DNA from: Amycolatopsis sp. WQ 127309
GTDB taxonomy: Bacteria; Actinomycetota; Actinomycetes; Mycobacteriales; Pseudonocardiaceae
DNA: 64,000 bases
Assembly: GCF_023023025.1 (NCBI RefSeq)
Contig: NZ_CP095481.1
Location: 992,001-1,056,000 of the forward strand
Direction of reading: 5' to 3'
The notes under the pieces were generated by a model. It saw only the letters and a list, made by a program, of their open reading frames with translations. It had not been told where the DNA came from and searched no databases. The translations under genes and the position numbers were made by a program. Positions 63,230-64,000 of the stretch are shown here, piece after piece; the stretch's first letter is position 1, and each line of letters begins with the position of its first letter.

Positions 63230-64000
63230 ATGACCGACTCCGTACGTGCCGCGCGACCGCGCGACCGCAAGGCCCAGCTGGCCGCGGTCGCCGCCGGGCT
63301 GTTCCGCGCGCGCGGCTTTCCCGGGGTAGGCATCAAGGACATAGCGGACGCGGCGGGCGTCACCGGGCCGGCGTTGTACCGGCACTTCGCGGACAAGCAG
63401 GCGATCCTCGCGTACGTCGTCCTGAGCGGTTTCGAGGACTTGGAGGCGGCGACGGCTTCGGCGCTGTCGGACGCGGTTCCGCCCGTTGACCAGCTGGAAG
63501 ACCTGCTCACGAGGCTCGCGGCGCAGGCCGTCGAGCGCCGGGAGATCGCGGCGCTGTGGCGCTGGGAAGGCCGTCACCTCCCGAAGGAAGACCAGCGGGA
63601 GATCGCCCGCAGGTCGACGCTGGCGCTGGCGTCGTGGTCGAAGGCACTGCTGGTCCAGCGCCCGGATCTGCCGGCCGAAGACGCCGAGCTGCTGTGCTGG
63701 GCGGCGCTGTCGGTGTTCGGCAGCGTGTCGGTCCACCACACCGCCGTGGCCCGCCGCCGCTTCGCCCAGCTGCTGGTCGAGCTGGCCCTGGGTGTGCTGA
63801 ACGCCACACTCCCGCTGCCCGCCTCCGCGCCTTCGGATACGCCCTCGTTGCGCTTGGGTACGCCGTCCCGCCGAGAGCAGGTCCTGGCGGAGGCCACGGC
63901 CCTGTTCGCCCAACGAGGCTTCCACGACGTGAGCATGGAGGACATCGGAGCGGCGGCGGGCATAGCCGGCCCGAGCGTCTACCGCCACTTCCCGAGCAAA
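63230..64000 (+). CDS. TetR family regulator with two TetR-type DNA-binding domains (partial)
   Basis: The frame opens at ATG 63230 and is still open at the window end (257 codons visible). An N-terminal TetR HTH spans about residues 12-60 (LAAVAAGLFRARGFPGVGIK, DAAGVTGPALYRHFADKQAI), followed by a ligand domain with WRWEGRHLPKEDQREIARRS. A second TetR HTH begins near residue 213: REQVLAEATALFAQRGFHDV, AAAGIAGPSVYRHFPSK. Tandem TetR modules in one chain are a known but less common actinobacterial layout. Divergent from fadA-fadJ, so probably a repressor of fatty acid breakdown sensing acyl-CoA; its C-terminus is missing. Confidence 0.88.
   Translation, partial: MTDSVRAARPRDRKAQLAAVAAGLFRARGFPGVGIKDIADAAGVTGPALYRHFADKQAILAYVVLSGFEDLEAATASALSDAVPPVDQLEDLLTRLAAQAVERREIAALWRWEGRHLPKEDQREIARRSTLALASWSKALLVQRPDLPAEDAELLCWAALSVFGSVSVHHTAVARRRFAQLLVELALGVLNATLPLPASAPSDTPSLRLGTPSRREQVLAEATALFAQRGFHDVSMEDIGAAAGIAGPSVYRHFPSK

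Noticed and set aside
1..64000. tRNA or rRNA genes, including one as the AICE attachment site
   Set aside because: I saw no cloverleaf-like or rRNA sequence on either strand; the attachment site is in the GH27 coding sequence.

Overview
The window is chromosomal DNA of a high-G+C actinomycete, most likely a Pseudonocardiaceae member close to Amycolatopsis. The reasons are the strong G/C third-position bias, frequent GTG starts, many ATGA/GTGA gene overlaps, FCD-GntR, IclR and ArsR regulators, a DUF574-type methyltransferase pair, and an actinomycete integrative and conjugative element (AICE) with Pra, RepSA, FtsK-like Tra, Xis and Int genes. The genus is an inference; there is no rRNA or tRNA gene to test it.

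The centrepiece is that AICE, about 10.9 kb at 5901-16854. It sits inside a secreted GH27 alpha-galactosidase gene rather than in a tRNA gene. The two junctions share GTACGAC (5901-5907 and 16848-16854), which encodes part of the Lys-Tyr-Asp motif carrying the catalytic nucleophile. Joining the flanks at this core gives Lys-Tyr-Asp-Asn-Cys-Asn-Asn in frame and a predicted enzyme of about 654 residues, so exact excision would repair the gene. The element carries, left to right: arm-type repeats and two large hairpins; an ANTAR-like protein and an unknown protein; an AT-richer two-gene cargo operon on the minus strand (HTH-DUF5919 plus an inositol monophosphatase-family enzyme); tandem repeats; Pra; a chain of small overlapping genes that includes four HTH proteins; two long hairpins; a 59-residue zinc-ribbon protein overlapping the FtsK-like transfer gene, which overlaps the rolling-circle initiator; Xis; and a tyrosine integrase with a one-base frameshift.

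Left flank (1-5273): the end of a PH-domain protein, an IclR regulator, a GNAT acetyltransferase, a small gene behind a LexA/SOS-like box, a VOC protein, a class III aminotransferase and a CaiB/BaiF CoA-transferase. Right flank (18326-26379): a minus-strand operon with an FAD oxidoreductase, a TPP enzyme, hydantoinase/oxoprolinase A and B subunits, an SDR and an FCD-GntR regulator, with a 25-bp palindrome as candidate operator. Then come a wax ester synthase/DGAT, aldo/keto reductase, ArsR-MFS pair, MaoC-like protein and a frameshifted ArsR gene.

32703-42589 is a second catabolic region: amidase, D-2-hydroxyacid dehydrogenase, two Asp/Glu-racemase/maleate-isomerase-like proteins, an FCD-GntR regulator, a tartrate/D-malate-type dehydrogenase, succinate-semialdehyde-type dehydrogenase, aminotransferase and DUF3830 protein. 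Three copies of ATTGTC(A/G)ACAAT lie in exactly the promoter gaps of this set, so it looks like one regulon. At 42660-43126 a structured noncoding stretch leads into a 30-codon His-rich ORF with a strong ribosome-binding site and a terminator.

43127-64000 holds an aldo/keto reductase, a GlcD/TPP-enzyme operon, tandem methyltransferases, a DHA2-type MFS exporter, a DUF3761 lipoprotein, an MBL hydrolase, a two-component system next to an MMPL transporter with a 22-bp palindrome between them, a cyclase-like membrane protein, a secreted GH92 alpha-mannosidase, a FadJ/FadA beta-oxidation pair, and a divergent TetR regulator with two DNA-binding domains that runs off the window end.
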